Shown here in pieces: positions 22,822 through 34,175 of a stretch of DNA of 64,000 bases. Origin of the DNA: Puccinia triticina (Eukaryota; Basidiomycota; Pucciniomycetes; Pucciniales; Pucciniaceae); the NCBI RefSeq assembly GCF_026914185.1, contig NC_070565.1, positions 5,270,001 through 5,334,000 of the forward strand, read 5' to 3'. Both the position numbers and the translations under genes were made by a program. The notes beneath the pieces are model-generated. The model was not told the origin of the DNA. It made no database searches and worked only from the letters and a program-made list of their open reading frames with translations. The stretch's first letter is position 1; each line of letters opens with the position of its first letter.

Positions 22822-23177
22822 TGTAAGGACTCCAGTTGGGAGTCCTTTGCTGATTGTCGAGAGGGGCATGAAGGGGAACGCAAGAGCCTCGAGAGGCAGA
22901 TTCTAGATCACGGGTCTGTATTACCGGGGAATCAAGTGAGGGCTAGCCGGGAGAGATGTGAAGGGCAAGATCTCTCAGTATATACGACTCAGGGAATCAG
23001 AAGAGAAGGGAGAGAGAAGAAGGAAAAGGAGAAAGCTTACCTAGCCAGGAGAGATGTGAAGGGCAAGATCTCTACCAGCTAGAACGTGGAAGGGAGTGTA
23101 GACTAAGTATCAGGCAGATTATCTAATCTAGTGATCTATGTGACATCTTTGTGAGACCCCAAAGGAGGGGGCTTGCA
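22822..23177 (-). repeat. 5' LTR of the outer element
   Basis: Pair of 14689-15046. The outer flank carries the target duplication GGTCC at 23178-23182. Confidence 0.9.
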
Positions 23178-23182
23178 GGTCC

Positions 23183-24222
23183 TGATCTTGTATATACCTC
23201 AAAATATCAAGCTTCCTTCCTGATACCTTTATTCATTCCACATGACCAACCGGCTTCTTGACAACTCAACATTCATCAATTTCCTTCATTTATAATCATA
23301 GTAGAGGTATGCAAAGTCTCCCTGCAACTCTAGACACTGATCTTCATTGATTTCCGGTATTGACTTCTGAGAAAATGTTTCATCTCAGAAATCTGATACC
23401 GGCTGTTATAGAGCTCTACTGATATTCAACAATTGCAATAGTTGTCAAATTTCATAGCCACCTGGTCGCTCAGACTCCAGAGCCTCTGGTTTCAAATTAA
23501 ATTTTTGCCCAAAATAGGGGAGCTTCAGAAGGTTTAATCAAGTGGATTCTCAAATCTCATCTGTATTTGACTCAGAATTTTTCACATCATCAAAACCAGC
23601 GGCATGTTCTCACCCAACCAATGTGTGGTAATGACGACTGAGAAGCTACCTGCAACTGAAAGGTTAAAGTTCCAAGGTAAAACAGTCAGAGCATTCACAT
23701 TTGTTTGCTAAGTTTTCGGGTTAAATAAGCCCGGGTTCTTTGACACTGTTTGATACTTGAAGAATACAAATTGATTTTGAACCAATTTCTGCCAAATTTA
23801 ATATGGGAATTGGCATGACATAAATATTCTCAAAGTATTCATCCGGAAGCTGGCTGATCCTCTGAAGTTGCTATATTTTACAAGAACTTTTTATAATTTG
23901 ATGTTATGTTTGTTTTGAATGAAGAAAATCTGCAATGCAAAATATTCCCTGTCACTTGGCTAAGTATATATTTGAGCATAAGGATAGGTAAATTATTGGC
24001 AAAAATTGTGTGCATTGAAGCTCAATTCCACAAATCTGATCATGACAAACCCAACACAAAACGTCAGCAGAGGGTATTCATGTGTTGGAATTGAGTAAAA
24101 TATTATACCAAAACAACTTGAAATAATGTTAAACCTGAGTTGGGAATAAAGTGAACAAAGAGTTAAAGTTAACATTGAACTCACATCAGACCTACTTCAA
24201 TATAAAATTACGGCTTGGCATC
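23183..24222. other. Intergenic DNA; right part is a truncated CACTA end
   Basis: From about 23720 to 24222 the sequence follows 39660-40143, the right end of the CACTA element at 37690-40181. Shared stretches include TTTGACACTGT(G/T)TGATACT, CATGTGTTGGAATTGAGT, GAACAAAGAGTT and AACTCACATCAGACC. It stops at a junction with copia pol, before the CACTA terminus. The left part (23183-23719) has no recognised feature. Confidence 0.6.
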
Positions 24223-24933
24223 AGTGTTACAACCCGGCCAGACATCACGTTTGCTGTTAGCTCTCTCTCTCAATTCCTCAACAATCCAGGGACCAGTCAC
24301 TGGAACAACGGGGCTCAAGTCTTTTTTTATCTAAAAGGAACCAGGGACGTGGTACTGCGACTTTTAAAGCCAGCAACTGCGTTGGATGATCTAGTCGGAT
24401 ATGCGGATGCCGATTGGGTGTCTTGTCCTGAGTCCCGCCGCTCAGTGTCAGGGAACCTGATTCTGCTCAACGGCAATGTAATCTCGTGGAAATCAAAGAA
24501 ACAACCCACACTTTCTCTCTCGTCGACGGAAGCAGAATACAAATCAAAGAAACAACCCACACTTTCTCTCTCGTCGACGGAAGCAGAATACAAATCAAAG
24601 AAACAACCCACACTTTCTCTCTCGTCGACGGAAGCAGAATACAAATCAATTGGCGACATCACAAAAGAAATCATGTGGATCAAGACACTTCTTAAGAAGA
24701 TTTTCAACATCAAGATTCCAGGTCCAACAAAAATTTTTGAAGACAATCAGGGGGCCATAGCGCTGGCCAATGACTTCTTGAATCACTCCAACTACAAGAC
24801 CAAACATATGTCTCTATGTCATCACTTCATCAGAAGGGAAATCAAGCTAGAATCAATTGTCCTTCAATACGTGGCCTCAAATCAAATGCTGGCCGACTTT
24901 CTGACCAAGGTGGTAGGGAAAACTTCAATCTGA
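24223..24933 (+). pseudogene. 3' end of a copia pol (end of RT and RNase H), truncated
   Basis: An open frame with the copia signatures VTTRPDITFAVSSLSQFL, GYADADWVSCPESRRS, SLSSTEAEY, FEDNQGAIALA and the C-terminal MLADFLTKVV, ending in a stop at 24931-24933. Everything upstream (gag, integrase, most of RT) is missing and replaced by a CACTA fragment. The RNase H motif is present three times in tandem (24490-24642), which should destroy the fold. It is a different copia lineage from the element at 15309-20808. Confidence 0.9.
24490..24642 (+). repeat. 51-bp unit in triplicate within copia RNase H
   Basis: Three identical in-frame units of 51 bp (17 residues: KSKKQPTLSLSSTEAEY), head to tail. 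The unit carries the conserved SSTEAEY motif, normally present once. Confidence 0.95.
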
Positions 24934-24995
24934 TGGGCTTTGTTGGCTTTTCAGCTTCTGTGCTCATCACCTAAGCGGCTTTGAGCATGGGGGTG

Positions 24996-25888
24996 TGTCA
25001 GAATCCCAGCAGAACACCTGTGCTCTATGGTCTGTGTTCTTCCTCGCAGTCCAGTGCTCCTGTGCTCCGCACCCACGCAGTCAGACTCTGAACAAATGTT
25101 GCCCCTGGGCGCACCTCCCTGTGTTCCTCATCCCGCTTGGAACCACCAACTCCAAACACACTCAATGACGGACAGTAAAACAATCACCAGCATCACTGTA
25201 GTCGTTGTTGCGGGATCACTTGTCTCAGGAATCAAGAGTAGTGGTGACTACCCCCATCTTCTTTTTCCTTCCTTTGTCCTGTTCTCTTTTCTTCCCAGTA
25301 TTTTTCTCTCCGCTGACATCTTCTTTCATCAGTCTCTGTTTCCCGTTGTTTTTGTTTCTGTCTGTTTCTTTCTTAATCCTTGTTGTCCTTGTGCTCTATC
25401 CGATCCTCTAGGTACATTTCATCATATCTCTTTTCTCTTGTTCTTTCTTTCCTTGTCTCATGCTGAAATTTCACCTCTAGTTTTGTCTCATTTTCTCCCG
25501 GTGAGCTACTTTTTGCGGAAGTTGTTGGACAGGGAGCGTTCTTGGAAGATCTTCAACTTGGAGCTACTGGAAATTGTGTCGGCCTGCCAGGAGTGGTGGG
25601 TGAAAGAAAAGTGACTGAAGATCGAGGATGAGAGAAGACAAGGGCTGAAGAAGTCAAGAGCACAAGATGCTCAGGGACTCAGAACAAAAGATCAGAAGTC
25701 TCCAAAGGAGCAGGTCTGTCTGATATGGGCCCGGAACTGAGTGAGTGTGTATTTCATGAGGGAACAGAAGAAATACACTGTGGCAAGGGGCCTAGAGAGG
25801 GGGCCTAGTTGGCTATGGAACACTCTGGAAAGGAAAAGAACAACAACAGAAATAACCCCTCTTCTGGGCATGGGGCAGAATTCTAACA
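24996..25888 (+). repeat. 3' LTR of the truncated copia element
   Basis: Follows a purine tract (GAGCATGGGGGTG) after the pol stop. It starts TGTCAGAATCCC and plausibly ends GCAGAATTCTAACA, giving the inverted termini TGTNAGAAT; length 893 bp. Gypsy coding sequence resumes directly afterwards. No second LTR is available, so the right end is inferred from the inverted terminus and the start of gypsy homology. The CT-rich middle (25250-25500) is typical of a promoter region. Confidence 0.7.
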
Positions 25889-28756
25889 GTGGGCTTGCTT
25901 GGTTGATGGGCACTGAAAATCCGGTCACAATGTATTTGGATCATTCTAACCTTTTGTATTTTAAGACTGCTAAGTATTTATCTCCAAAGCAGGCTTTGTG
26001 GGCTCTGTTTTTGGATGACTTTAATCTGCTTATATATCACATTCATGGTTGCAGAAATCCTGCGGACGGCCCGAGCCGCCGGGACGACTTCTGCGAAGGG
26101 AGGATTGTAACGGGCGACACAAGTTTGATTACTAAGCGCATGGTTTGGTGTGATGCTATGAGTAATGGGACGGCAGGGTCGCCACTCACGTCTCGTGACC
26201 TATTTTTCCAGCGGCCTACGTCGAGCTTGTCTTACTTTGAGTGGTTTTATACTCCTAGAGAATTGGCTAACAGGGTCATTACGTTAACTGACGGTATCTA
26301 TTGGCATAATAACGGGGTGGGTGAATTTTACAAAGTGTTTTTTACAAGGTACAAGGCCCTGTAAAAAATTTCTTTGTAAAAGTAAACTTCAAGGGGGGGT
26401 ATGTGTAATTTTACAATGTGTTGGCTAGATTCCCACCTTGTAATGTAAAAGCAACCCTGTAAAATTATACCTGAAGTCTTCCATGTGGAATTTTACTTGG
26501 TGTTTTTTTCACAAATTGCCACCTTGTAAAAAAAATACCTTGCAAAATTGCATATTTGCAGCAAAAACCTGAATTTTACAAAGCAAATTTTGAGGAAGCA
26601 GTACACCATGCAAAATATATGTTGTAAAAATCAATAAAAATGACTCCCAGGTTCAAATTTACAAGGTGTTGTGGAAATCTTACAGGGTGTTTATACTCCT
26701 TTTTCATTTGGAAAATTGACTTCCCCCAACTGCACATTGTCCAATATGCACTCCTGCTGAAATTATTGAAGGTGCAGTAGCAATAAGAGAATTCAATCCA
26801 CTGGCAAAAACTTTGACCAAGGGTTATATGGTGATTCATGACTCCCAGAAACTTCATAATTCCAGCCGAAGTTCATAATTTCCAAGTGCAGTTGGTAGTA
26901 GTGGGTTTTCCAAAAAAAAAACAAGTCAAAACTGGCTTGTAAATTTCACACAGCAACTTTTAAATTTGAGCTTGGTAACCACTTTTATTGATTTTTACAA
27001 GGTAGATTTTGTGCAGCGTACCAAAAACACCTTGTAAAATTTACACAACACCTTGTAATTTCAAACCTGGTTGGCATTGTTATTGATTTTTACAAGGTAT
27101 GTTTTGCATGGTGTACTGCTTCCTCAACATTTGCTTTGTAAAATTCAGGTTTTTGCTGCAAATATGCAATTTTGCAAGGTACTTTTTTTACAAGGTGGCA
27201 ATTTGTAAAAAAACATCAAGTAAAATTCCACATGGAAGACTTCAGGTATAATTTTACAAGGTTGCTTTTACATTACAAGTTTGGAATCTAGCCAACACAT
27301 TGTAAAATTACACATACCCTCCCTTAACGTGTACTTTTACAAAGAAATTTTTTACAGGGCCTTGTACCTTGTAAAATTCAATATCCCCCATAATAACAGG
27401 GTTTTTGTTCCCCATTCTTTGCAGACTAGGATTTTGGCCATGTATCATGACTCGCCGGCGGTGGGACACCCTGGCATTGCAAGGACTTTATCCACTCTGA
27501 CAAGGAACTTTTCTTGGCCGGGGGTACGATCGGCAGTTATCAAATATGTTACGAGTTGTGACTCATGCCAGCGAGTTAAGGCGAGGTGTAGAGCACCGGA
27601 TGGTAAATTGGTTTCTACAGTGGCGAATCCGAAGCCTTGGAGTGTGATAGGGATGGACATGATTGTTAAGCTTCCTTTGTCCGGTGGTTTTGATTCAATA
27701 TTGGTGGTGGTGGACTTGCTCATTAAATTGACCCACTTTATTCCATGTAAGGAAGCCTTGTCTTTGGCCATTCTGGCGGGCTTATTTAAAAAGTATATTT
27801 TCCTTTTGCATGGTGATCTTCCTGATAAAATTGTGTCTGATAGAGGTAGTACCTTTGCTAGCAAATTTTGGAAGGAATTGATGAAAACTCTCAGCATTAG
27901 ATTGGCGCTTTCCACCGCTTATCACCCGCAGACAGATGGACAGACGGAGCGGATGAACCTGGTTGTTGAAGATTATATTTGTCATTTGTGTTCTTATTAT
28001 CAAGATAACTGGGACAAGTTTTTAGACATGGCAGAGTTCTCAATAAATAATACTGATTTGGCGAGTTTAAAAATTTATCCTTTCTTCTTTTCTTACAGTT
28101 TTCATCCCCGTTTTAACATTATGACTGAGAATACCGGCCGGGAAGGATTAGAAATTTTTTTGGTGTATTTGCAAATAACACAGGAGACTGCGATTGAGTG
28201 CTTGCAACAAGCGCAGATAAAGCAGGCAGAATATTACAATAAGGGTAAGAGAGATGCGCCGGTATACTTACAGGGAGAGATGGTTTTGTTGCTAAGAAAA
28301 TTTATTCAGTCCTGAAGAATTAATTCTAAACTGGATTACAGATATATTGGTCCGTTTAAGGTAGTGAAAATGATAGGCCCTAACGCGGTAGAATTGGATC
28401 TAGCTTCCAATTATCCAAAACTCCACCCTGTGTTTAATGTATCACTGCTAACACAATATGTTTCCCCCACTTCTGTTGAAGGTTGGTTATCAAACTTAGG
28501 TATTAAAGAGAGGTATCATACCAATGATCAAATTGTTGACTGGGCGCGCATCAAGTTGGTTCTGGATGTCAGGAGCGCTTCCAAAGGTAAATTTGATTAT
28601 TTAATTGTGTGGCATAATTCTATGCCAGGGGAGGACACATGGGTTTCTCAAAATCATATCCCAGTGTCGGCTAACAAATTCTTAGAAGATTTCTGGCGAT
28701 TGTTGGAGTTGAAAAAAAAGAAGACTAACAAGAAGAATAAAGGTAACAATTCTTGA
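25889..28756 (+). pseudogene. Ty3/gypsy chromovirus pol fragment (RNase H end, integrase, chromodomain)
   Basis: The frame starts inside RNase H (MYLDHSNLLYF). A zinc-binding HHCC follows after the MITE (HPGIARTLSTLTRNFSWPG, CDSCQR), then the integrase core with MDMIVKLPL, IVSDRGSTF and TDGQTERMN (DDE), and a chromodomain-like C-terminus (KFDYLIVWHNSMPGEDTWV). It is broken by a 1,075-bp MULE-type insertion at 26314-27388 and an in-frame TGA at 28313-28315; RT, protease and gag are missing upstream, where a copia LTR abuts. It is a dead fragment. Confidence 0.92.
26314..27388. mobile_element. 1,075-bp MULE-type MITE with long inverted repeats, TSD CATAATAAC
   Basis: Ends GGGGTGGGTGAATTTTAC and, as complement on the right, GGGGGATATTGAATTTTAC begin inverted repeats of more than 300 bp rich in TTTTACAAGG motifs. 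The 9-bp repeat CATAATAAC flanks it (26305-26313, 27389-27397). It splits the gypsy pol so that the downstream frame resumes at HNNRVFVPHSL. It has no transposase. Its ends match the termini of the 14.8-kb MULE at 29332-44142. Confidence 0.92.
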
Positions 28757-29321
28757 GAGTAGTAGGCAAGGCTTATTTTGTAACAAACACTTTGAAGATT
28801 ATGGGTTTAATTATTAGATGCTTACCTGATTATGGTTTTATCCTTAGTCTGACTAACAGGATGATCGGCGGAAGTATCTCTTTATTATCCTTGATTGATT
28901 TCGATTGTGCATGATTGATGATGTATCCTTAAATTAATTCTTGACGTCATCAGAGTGTTTCGCGATTCCTGTCTTTGTGTTACTCTCTCTCTCTGAAGAA
29001 CTTTGTTCCCTCTTTCCTCTCTTCTTCATCGGAATATTTCTTTATCTATCATTTCCTCAGAAATCAAGATCCATTATCAACTATCAACATAACTTTATTA
29101 CATAATTGAGTTATCCTATTAAGCTTCTATTGCACATTGCATAGAACTTAAATCTTGTTACTATCCAAGCAACCGGCGAGTTATCCTCTTGGATTTAACT
29201 TCATAGCCCATATATAGTGAATTGGGTAGTAGCCTGATCCTCACAATATTGAGATGAATTCACCATAGTTTCAGGAATTATGTCCAGATTGGCACTCCAG
29301 AGCCTCCATACATGCATTATA
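28757..29321. other. 3' flank of the gypsy fragment; no gene
   Basis: AT-rich DNA that may include the gypsy 3' LTR, but without a second copy no LTR ends can be set. A CT-microsatellite lies near 28984-29000. Confidence 0.4.
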
Positions 29322-29331
29322 TACATACAAT

Positions 29332-29590
29332 GGGGGTATTGAATTTTACAAGGTGTGTTTTACAAGGTACAAGGCCTTGTAACCAAACCCCTTGTAAATT
29401 TACACATAAGGGTAGCAAAGTGTAATTTTACAAGCTGGTTCCCAAATTCTTGTCCTTGTGAAGAACCCCTTTCAAATCATGCCTTTCAAAAAAACACGAC
29501 AGCCCTCAGATGTGGAGTTTCACAAGGCTAGAACTTACAAGGTCCAACATTGTAAATGAAATACCTTGTCAAATTCAGTATGACCAGTAT
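29332..29590 (+). repeat. Left terminal inverted repeat of the MULE
   Basis: TTTTACAAGG-rich; matches the complement of about 43890-44142 and the arms of the MITE at 26314-27388. The inner limit is approximate. Confidence 0.78.
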
Positions 29591-30609
29591 GAATGTTGAA
29601 ATTTACAAGGCATGTCTCCCGGAGCCAAAAGTCATTGCAAATGTCACTTGGAAAACTGCATCTCAGTGGCCATATCCCACTTTCTTAAATCCACAGAATT
29701 CTAGACCTGTAGATCTAAGTTTTGGGGTGTTTTTTTTCTCACAAAATGGGGCAAAAAATGCCCCTTTATCTCACTTGGCACGTTGAATATCCCCAAAGGC
29801 CCGAAGGCCCTATGGATGACCCTCCAGCTGTGCCAGAGCAACGAGCAAAAGAGGGCCGGTTGGTAAGCTAGCCAGGGAGGGCCTAACCAAGCAGTTAGGG
29901 GCCTCCCAGGGAGGGGGCGGACAAAACCGAATCCCCTGCGGATCAATCCATCCATCACCTACTCCTTATATACTCACTTGACCTTACTCACCACCCGCCA
30001 CCTCACACCACCGCCACGCCACACTTCTCTCACGATACCGCCCCAATTGCCCAACCACGCCCACGCCACACCTTGCTCTATGTTACCGTCACCGCCCCGG
30101 TGGCTCCTGACCCAGCCCAGTCTTGATTATGTACTCCATTGGGCTGGTTGCACCTGGTTGCGCCAAACTCATCATTTCGCTCCTCTGATGCTACCAACAC
30201 CGCCAAGGCGACAACACCACCAGCTTCACTTCATGCCAGGGTGGTCGTTCAACCCAACACCTACATACTTTACCGAGGCAAAGCCCTGAGGATGTCCAGC
30301 CAAAACCAACCCAGTAAGGCTAAATCCTGAGACACAGCCTCAATGACCCAACAACCCAACGCGCTCCGCTCTTCTGGCATGTTGAAACTAATTAAAAAAA
30401 ACCTACTGTTTCTTTCCTCAGGCTGCTCTTCTTACCCCTCGGAGCTGATCTTGGGGATGTGCCCCGGCCCCGGCTGCTACTGAGTGCCAGCTCGATGGGC
30501 GAGCCAATCATCAAAGTGCGCGCACATGTATATATCTCTGTCGTGGTTTGGGGAGCTTGTATGAGGTGCATACCCACACTTATTGTTTACGCAGAACCTC
30601 CAAGCTACG
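29591..30609. other. MULE interior upstream of PEX11; no gene recognised
   Basis: 29790-29960 is GC-rich, 29980-30110 is made of CACC-rich short repeats. This should include the PEX11 promoter if the gene is expressed. A possible extra first exon for PEX11 could start at the ATG near 30497 and splice to the acceptor before 30595 (TTTACGCAG), but this is unproven. Confidence 0.4.
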
Positions 30610-31617
30610 ATGGACCATCTGGTCCGGCTGCTCTCGACTACCTCCGAGGCCGATAAGTCGTTCATGCTCGTCCAGTATTTGGCTATCATCCTCCGAACAC
30701 TCGCCACTCGCTCGAACAGCGGCTCGTCCAACAAGGCCCTTGTGCTCCGCCTGGCTGCCCTGAGTAAACTCTTATCCGACGCACGAACAACGTTGAGCTT
30801 CTTACTTTTTCGGATCACGTTTGGCATATTCAAAGCTGACTTGTGGGATTTTGGTGGTATGATTTCGTGAAATTCGTGGTCCTTGGGCAAGATTAGTTAT
30901 TGACTGTGGGATTTGATCTCAATCGTCCAGTGGCTCCGCTCGCTAAATGCTTTACCACCATCAGGCTCGAAGCCAGTGCAAATCGAGCGACTACAAGTGA
31001 TCTCGATGCTAATATACTACCCAGTTGCGTACAGAAGTGTCTTAGTTGGTAGAGAATTGATGGATGGACATAAAACTGACAAGAGACCGATCGGGATGAA
31101 AAAAATTGTTTTGCCCAGGATGAACATCTATACTTCCTGGCCTCCAAGGGTGTCCTGCCGCTCTCGCCCCGACTGATCAACAAGGCGGCATTGTACTCCT
31201 GTCGGGCCTGGGCGGCCTACACGCTCCTGCACTTCTTCCACCTTAGGGAGGAACTCAAGCTGCTGGAGCCCGAGCGGCGCCGACTTCAGGCCCTCCAGGC
31301 TGGCACCGATTTCGACACCCCTCGCAAGCCCAGTCCGGCCGTCGCCGCTTCTCCCCAGGAGATGGAGGGCCGCAGGGCCGCTCTCATCAATGGCTTAATC
31401 GTCAACCTTGCTTACACGCCCCTCACCCTCCACTGGTGCGTCCCCTCCCCTCACATGTGCAAATTCACTTTCTACAGCTCATCTTCTTTTACGTTATTAA
31501 CCTAGGTCCATGCCAAAAGGTCTGTATGGCTCCGAACTGATCACCGGAATCTGGGGCCTCGTGGCTGCGGTCGCGCAACTGAGAGCAGGCTGGAAAGCAT
31601 CCGCTGTCACTCGCTAA
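30610..31617 (+). CDS. PEX11: PEX11-family peroxisome biogenesis protein, multi-exon, possibly degraded
   Basis: PEX11 proteins shape and divide the peroxisome membrane. Here the first exon from the ATG at 30610 encodes HLVRLLSTTSEADKSFMLVQ and LSDARTTL, the N-terminal PEX11 signature. Then follow LWDLISIVQWLRSL and IERLQVISMLIYYP (about 30904-31023), EHLYFLASKGVLPLSP through LTLHW (31119-31435), and MPKGLYGSELITGIWGL to the TAA at 31615-31617 (31506-31617). The last intron (31436-31505) has good GT-AG ends. The second (31024-31118) starts GTTGCG. Between about 30799 and 30903 no GT-AG pair joins the frames, and a TGA lies just before LWDLIS, so this copy may be damaged. Joined length is about 246 residues, normal for the family. 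It lies within the inverted ends of the MULE. Confidence 0.82.
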
Positions 31618-32425
31618 TTCTATCTAAAATTATGCATTGTACACTCTTCCACACAAATTAACCTAGATGTATATTTTTTCCAATACAAAAACAAACTGCA
31701 GAAAAAAAATCAAATTTGCAGTCTAATTTACCCTGTTGATGAATTTTTTTTCAGGGGTGGAATACAAACAAAGTTTCTGGTGCATGGTCTTGTAAAAATC
31801 TGGGAGATAATATGTCAAAAAATATGGTGTTCAAAGTTGGTTTGCATGATTTTATGCATGCATAAATCATAAAATCATAAAAATATTTTGGTGAGGAAAT
31901 TTTGTATTACATAATCAGACAGTCATATCCCCTGCAAAAAAAGATTTTATGATTTTATGATTTATGCATGCATAAAATTATGCAAACCAACTTTGAACAC
32001 CATAAATATGGGATATATCTACTATTCTGGGCTACATTCATCATCAAACTTGACTACACCCAAGTTTACTTGCCTGATGTGGACTTCACCACATGTGAAG
32101 ATCTGCAGAATGTTTTTGTCAAAATAATGCTTTGTAGATAAATTGTGCCAATTTTAAAGTGGTAGACACATCATTTGGGTTGGATCTACAACTTGGCCAA
32201 CAGGACAGAAAGCATATTGCCACCAGTACTTTGGGAATTAGAATGAACATAAGTGAGGTGTGATGCTGAAAGGTTGATTGTGACATTTTGAAGGAGGGAT
32301 CAAGGAAGTTGGAAAAATGGGACCAGGTATCTGCAGCGGCGAAGCCGCCTTGGCCTCTAGTATACTTTATTACAAGGTACTTCAGTCTATTTACAAGGTG
32401 TTTTTTTTTTTTTGCGCTATATTAA
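31618..32425. other. Spacer between PEX11 and the Harbinger element
   Basis: AT-rich DNA with no gene. It contains the 178-bp MITE at 31825-32002 and, near 32370-32400, TTTACAAGGT motifs like those in the MULE ends. Confidence 0.45.
31825..32002. mobile_element. 178-bp Tc1/mariner-type MITE, TSD TA
   Basis: The inverted repeats of about 60 bp begin TGGTGTTCAAAGTTGGTTTG and nearly meet in the middle. TA flanks both sides (31823-31824, 32003-32004). There is no coding sequence. Confidence 0.85.
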
Positions 32426-32650
32426 GGCCCCGTTTGGCTGCCACGTTATACGTCATAAATGGACAAATTTATGACGCGCGACCCCAGGGGGTTATAACGG
32501 TATCCCAAATATGTGTTTGGCAGGGTCGTCATAAGCTCCGGCTTATAACTTGAGATATATCACGATCAAAATTGTATATCCGCCTTGCCTCACGGTCACC
32601 GCTCAGCTTACGGTCAACGCTCAGCTTCAATCACATCAACAACTTTCGCC

Positions 32651-34069
32651 ATGGCTTGGCGAAGAGGAAAAGGAAAGAATTCCCAACAACCTTCTGCTAC
32701 TCCTAGTCGATTGCACCCAAAACATTCTTGTTGTCAAGCATCTGGGACACCAGGAAGACAACCAAGCTCCCAAATATCACCAGCCACTCCACACAAGACT
32801 CAAAGCACCATCCACTATTCATGGAGTCCGAGTCCACCGCGACGTTGTGAGAATTCGAGCCCACCGCCTCCTGATTGTTTGGACTCCCCGCGTGCTGAGA
32901 AGAGCCCACCGCCTCCTGATCGTTCGGACTCCCCGCGTGCTGAGAAGAGCCCACCACCTCCTGATCGTTCGGACTCCCCACGTGCTGAGAAGAGCCCACC
33001 GCCTCCTGATCGTTCAGACTCCCCGCGTGCTGAGAAGAGCCCACCACCTCGAGAAGCTCGCCAGATCGAAAAGCTCCCACCTAATCAACCTGAAGGTGAC
33101 AAATCACAAACACAGACTCAAAGAAAGAACCTCGTTTGGTCCCCAGCAATGGAAAAGAGTGCTCTCGACTTGTATGTGAAAGCCGTCAAGGAGGGTAAAC
33201 GTTGTGATAATGGTTTCAAGACCGAAACCCACCAATGGGCAGCTGCTGAGCTCGGAAAGGAGTTCCCTGAGTATGATTTTACTGGTCAAAAGGTTAAATC
33301 TAAGTTGAACCAAGTATGTACTACTGATCATTCACCTTCTATTCATTGTTGTACCCGTACTGACTCTTTTCTTTGGGGCTGACTGATTTCTTTTGGAAAG
33401 ACATTCAAGAAATGGTATGATGCCTTTCTTGCATGTAAAGAGGCGAGTGGTTTTGGGTGGAATGAAGAACAGTGTATGGTCACTGCATCCAAGGATGTCT
33501 GGAATGCCTTCTTGGTAGTAAGTCATTTGGATTTTTTGATCATCCATTGTTTTGTTTGTTGGCTGATTAAGAATACATAGTCCCATCCATTGGCTAAGCG
33601 TTTCAAAAACACACCTTTCCCAGAATATCACGAGCTATGTGTTATTTTTAGTGGGAATGCCGCAACAGGAAGGTTGCGTCGGGGCACTAACGCCGACGTT
33701 CACGAGGACAATCCCGACGCAGCGAATGGGACTCTACCTCGAACGGGCACTCAGCAGCGTGGTGTGCGTCCCCATCGCTCGCACCGCAGGACCTCTGGTG
33801 ATGCCTTCGAATCATCAATTCAATCCGTAGTTGAGGCTTTTCTTGCTCAAGATAACAACAGACCTGAGGATACTCCAACCCACAGGGCCATCACAAAGTT
33901 CAAAGACAAATTTGCTGCTGGTCTTGAAATGGATGATCTAGTTGCCGGCTACAGTGTTTTGGAGAACGAGGCCAAGGCTATCACCTTCTTAGCTATCCGA
34001 GACAGCCACCGCTGTTCAGCCTGGTTGCATGCTCAGATCCAGAAACGACGCGAACGTGACAACATGTAA
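32651..34069 (+). CDS. Harbinger Myb/SANT-like DNA-binding protein
   Basis: Three exons with clean GT-AG borders: 32651-33313, 33401-33514 and 33581-34069. The ATG at 32651 sits in a good context (GCCATGG). Exon 1 has a low-complexity part with four 15-residue repeats (SPPPPDRSDSPRAEK), then a Myb/SANT-like domain (WSPAMEKSALDLYVKAVKEG ... FTGQKVKSKLNQ), completed by FKKWYDAFLACKEASGFGW in exon 2. Exon 3 has a basic linker and a helical C-terminus ending QKRRERDNM. In Harbinger systems such a protein binds the element ends and helps the transposase into the nucleus. No stops were found, so this gene, unlike its partner, looks intact. Confidence 0.85.
32858..33037 (+). repeat. Four 45-bp tandem repeats in the Myb-like gene
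   Basis: Units at 32858, 32903, 32948 and 32993, each encoding SPPPPDRSDSPRAEK or a close variant, in frame. The first unit is the most diverged. Confidence 0.93.
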
Positions 34070-34175
34070 TTCCACTCGCTCGTATTTGATCAATCTCCAC
34101 TCGCTCGACAAGTCGATTGATCTCCACTCGCTCGACAAGTCAATCGATCTCCACTCGCTTGTGAACTCAATCAAT
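34063..34175 (+). repeat. Tandem CTCCACTCGCTCGACAAGTC repeats downstream of the Myb-like gene
   Basis: About four degenerate units of 27 bp (TCCACTCGCTCG core) directly after the stop codon at 34069. Confidence 0.8.

Larger units (their letters stand above)
14689..23177 (-). mobile_element. Non-autonomous LTR element (outer), TSD GGTCC, split by a copia insertion
   Basis: Two similar LTRs (14689-15046, 358 bp; 22822-23177, 356 bp; both TGTAAGGACTCC...) are flanked on the outside by GGTCC (14684-14688, 23178-23182). On the minus strand a polypurine tract (TAGGAGGGGAGAC) sits just before the left LTR, so the left LTR is the 3' one and the element points leftwards. Without the 5.5-kb copia insertion it is about 3.0 kb. 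Its interior has a 293-residue unknown ORF and no RT, integrase or protease, so it is a small LARD-type element. Confidence 0.9.

Noticed and set aside
24467..24746. Minus-strand ORFs with repeated ICILLPSTREKVWVVSL-type units
   Set aside because: They are the reverse reading of the 51-bp triplication in the copia RNase H.
30477..30890. 137-codon minus-strand ORF
   Set aside because: It is antisense to the PEX11 first exon.
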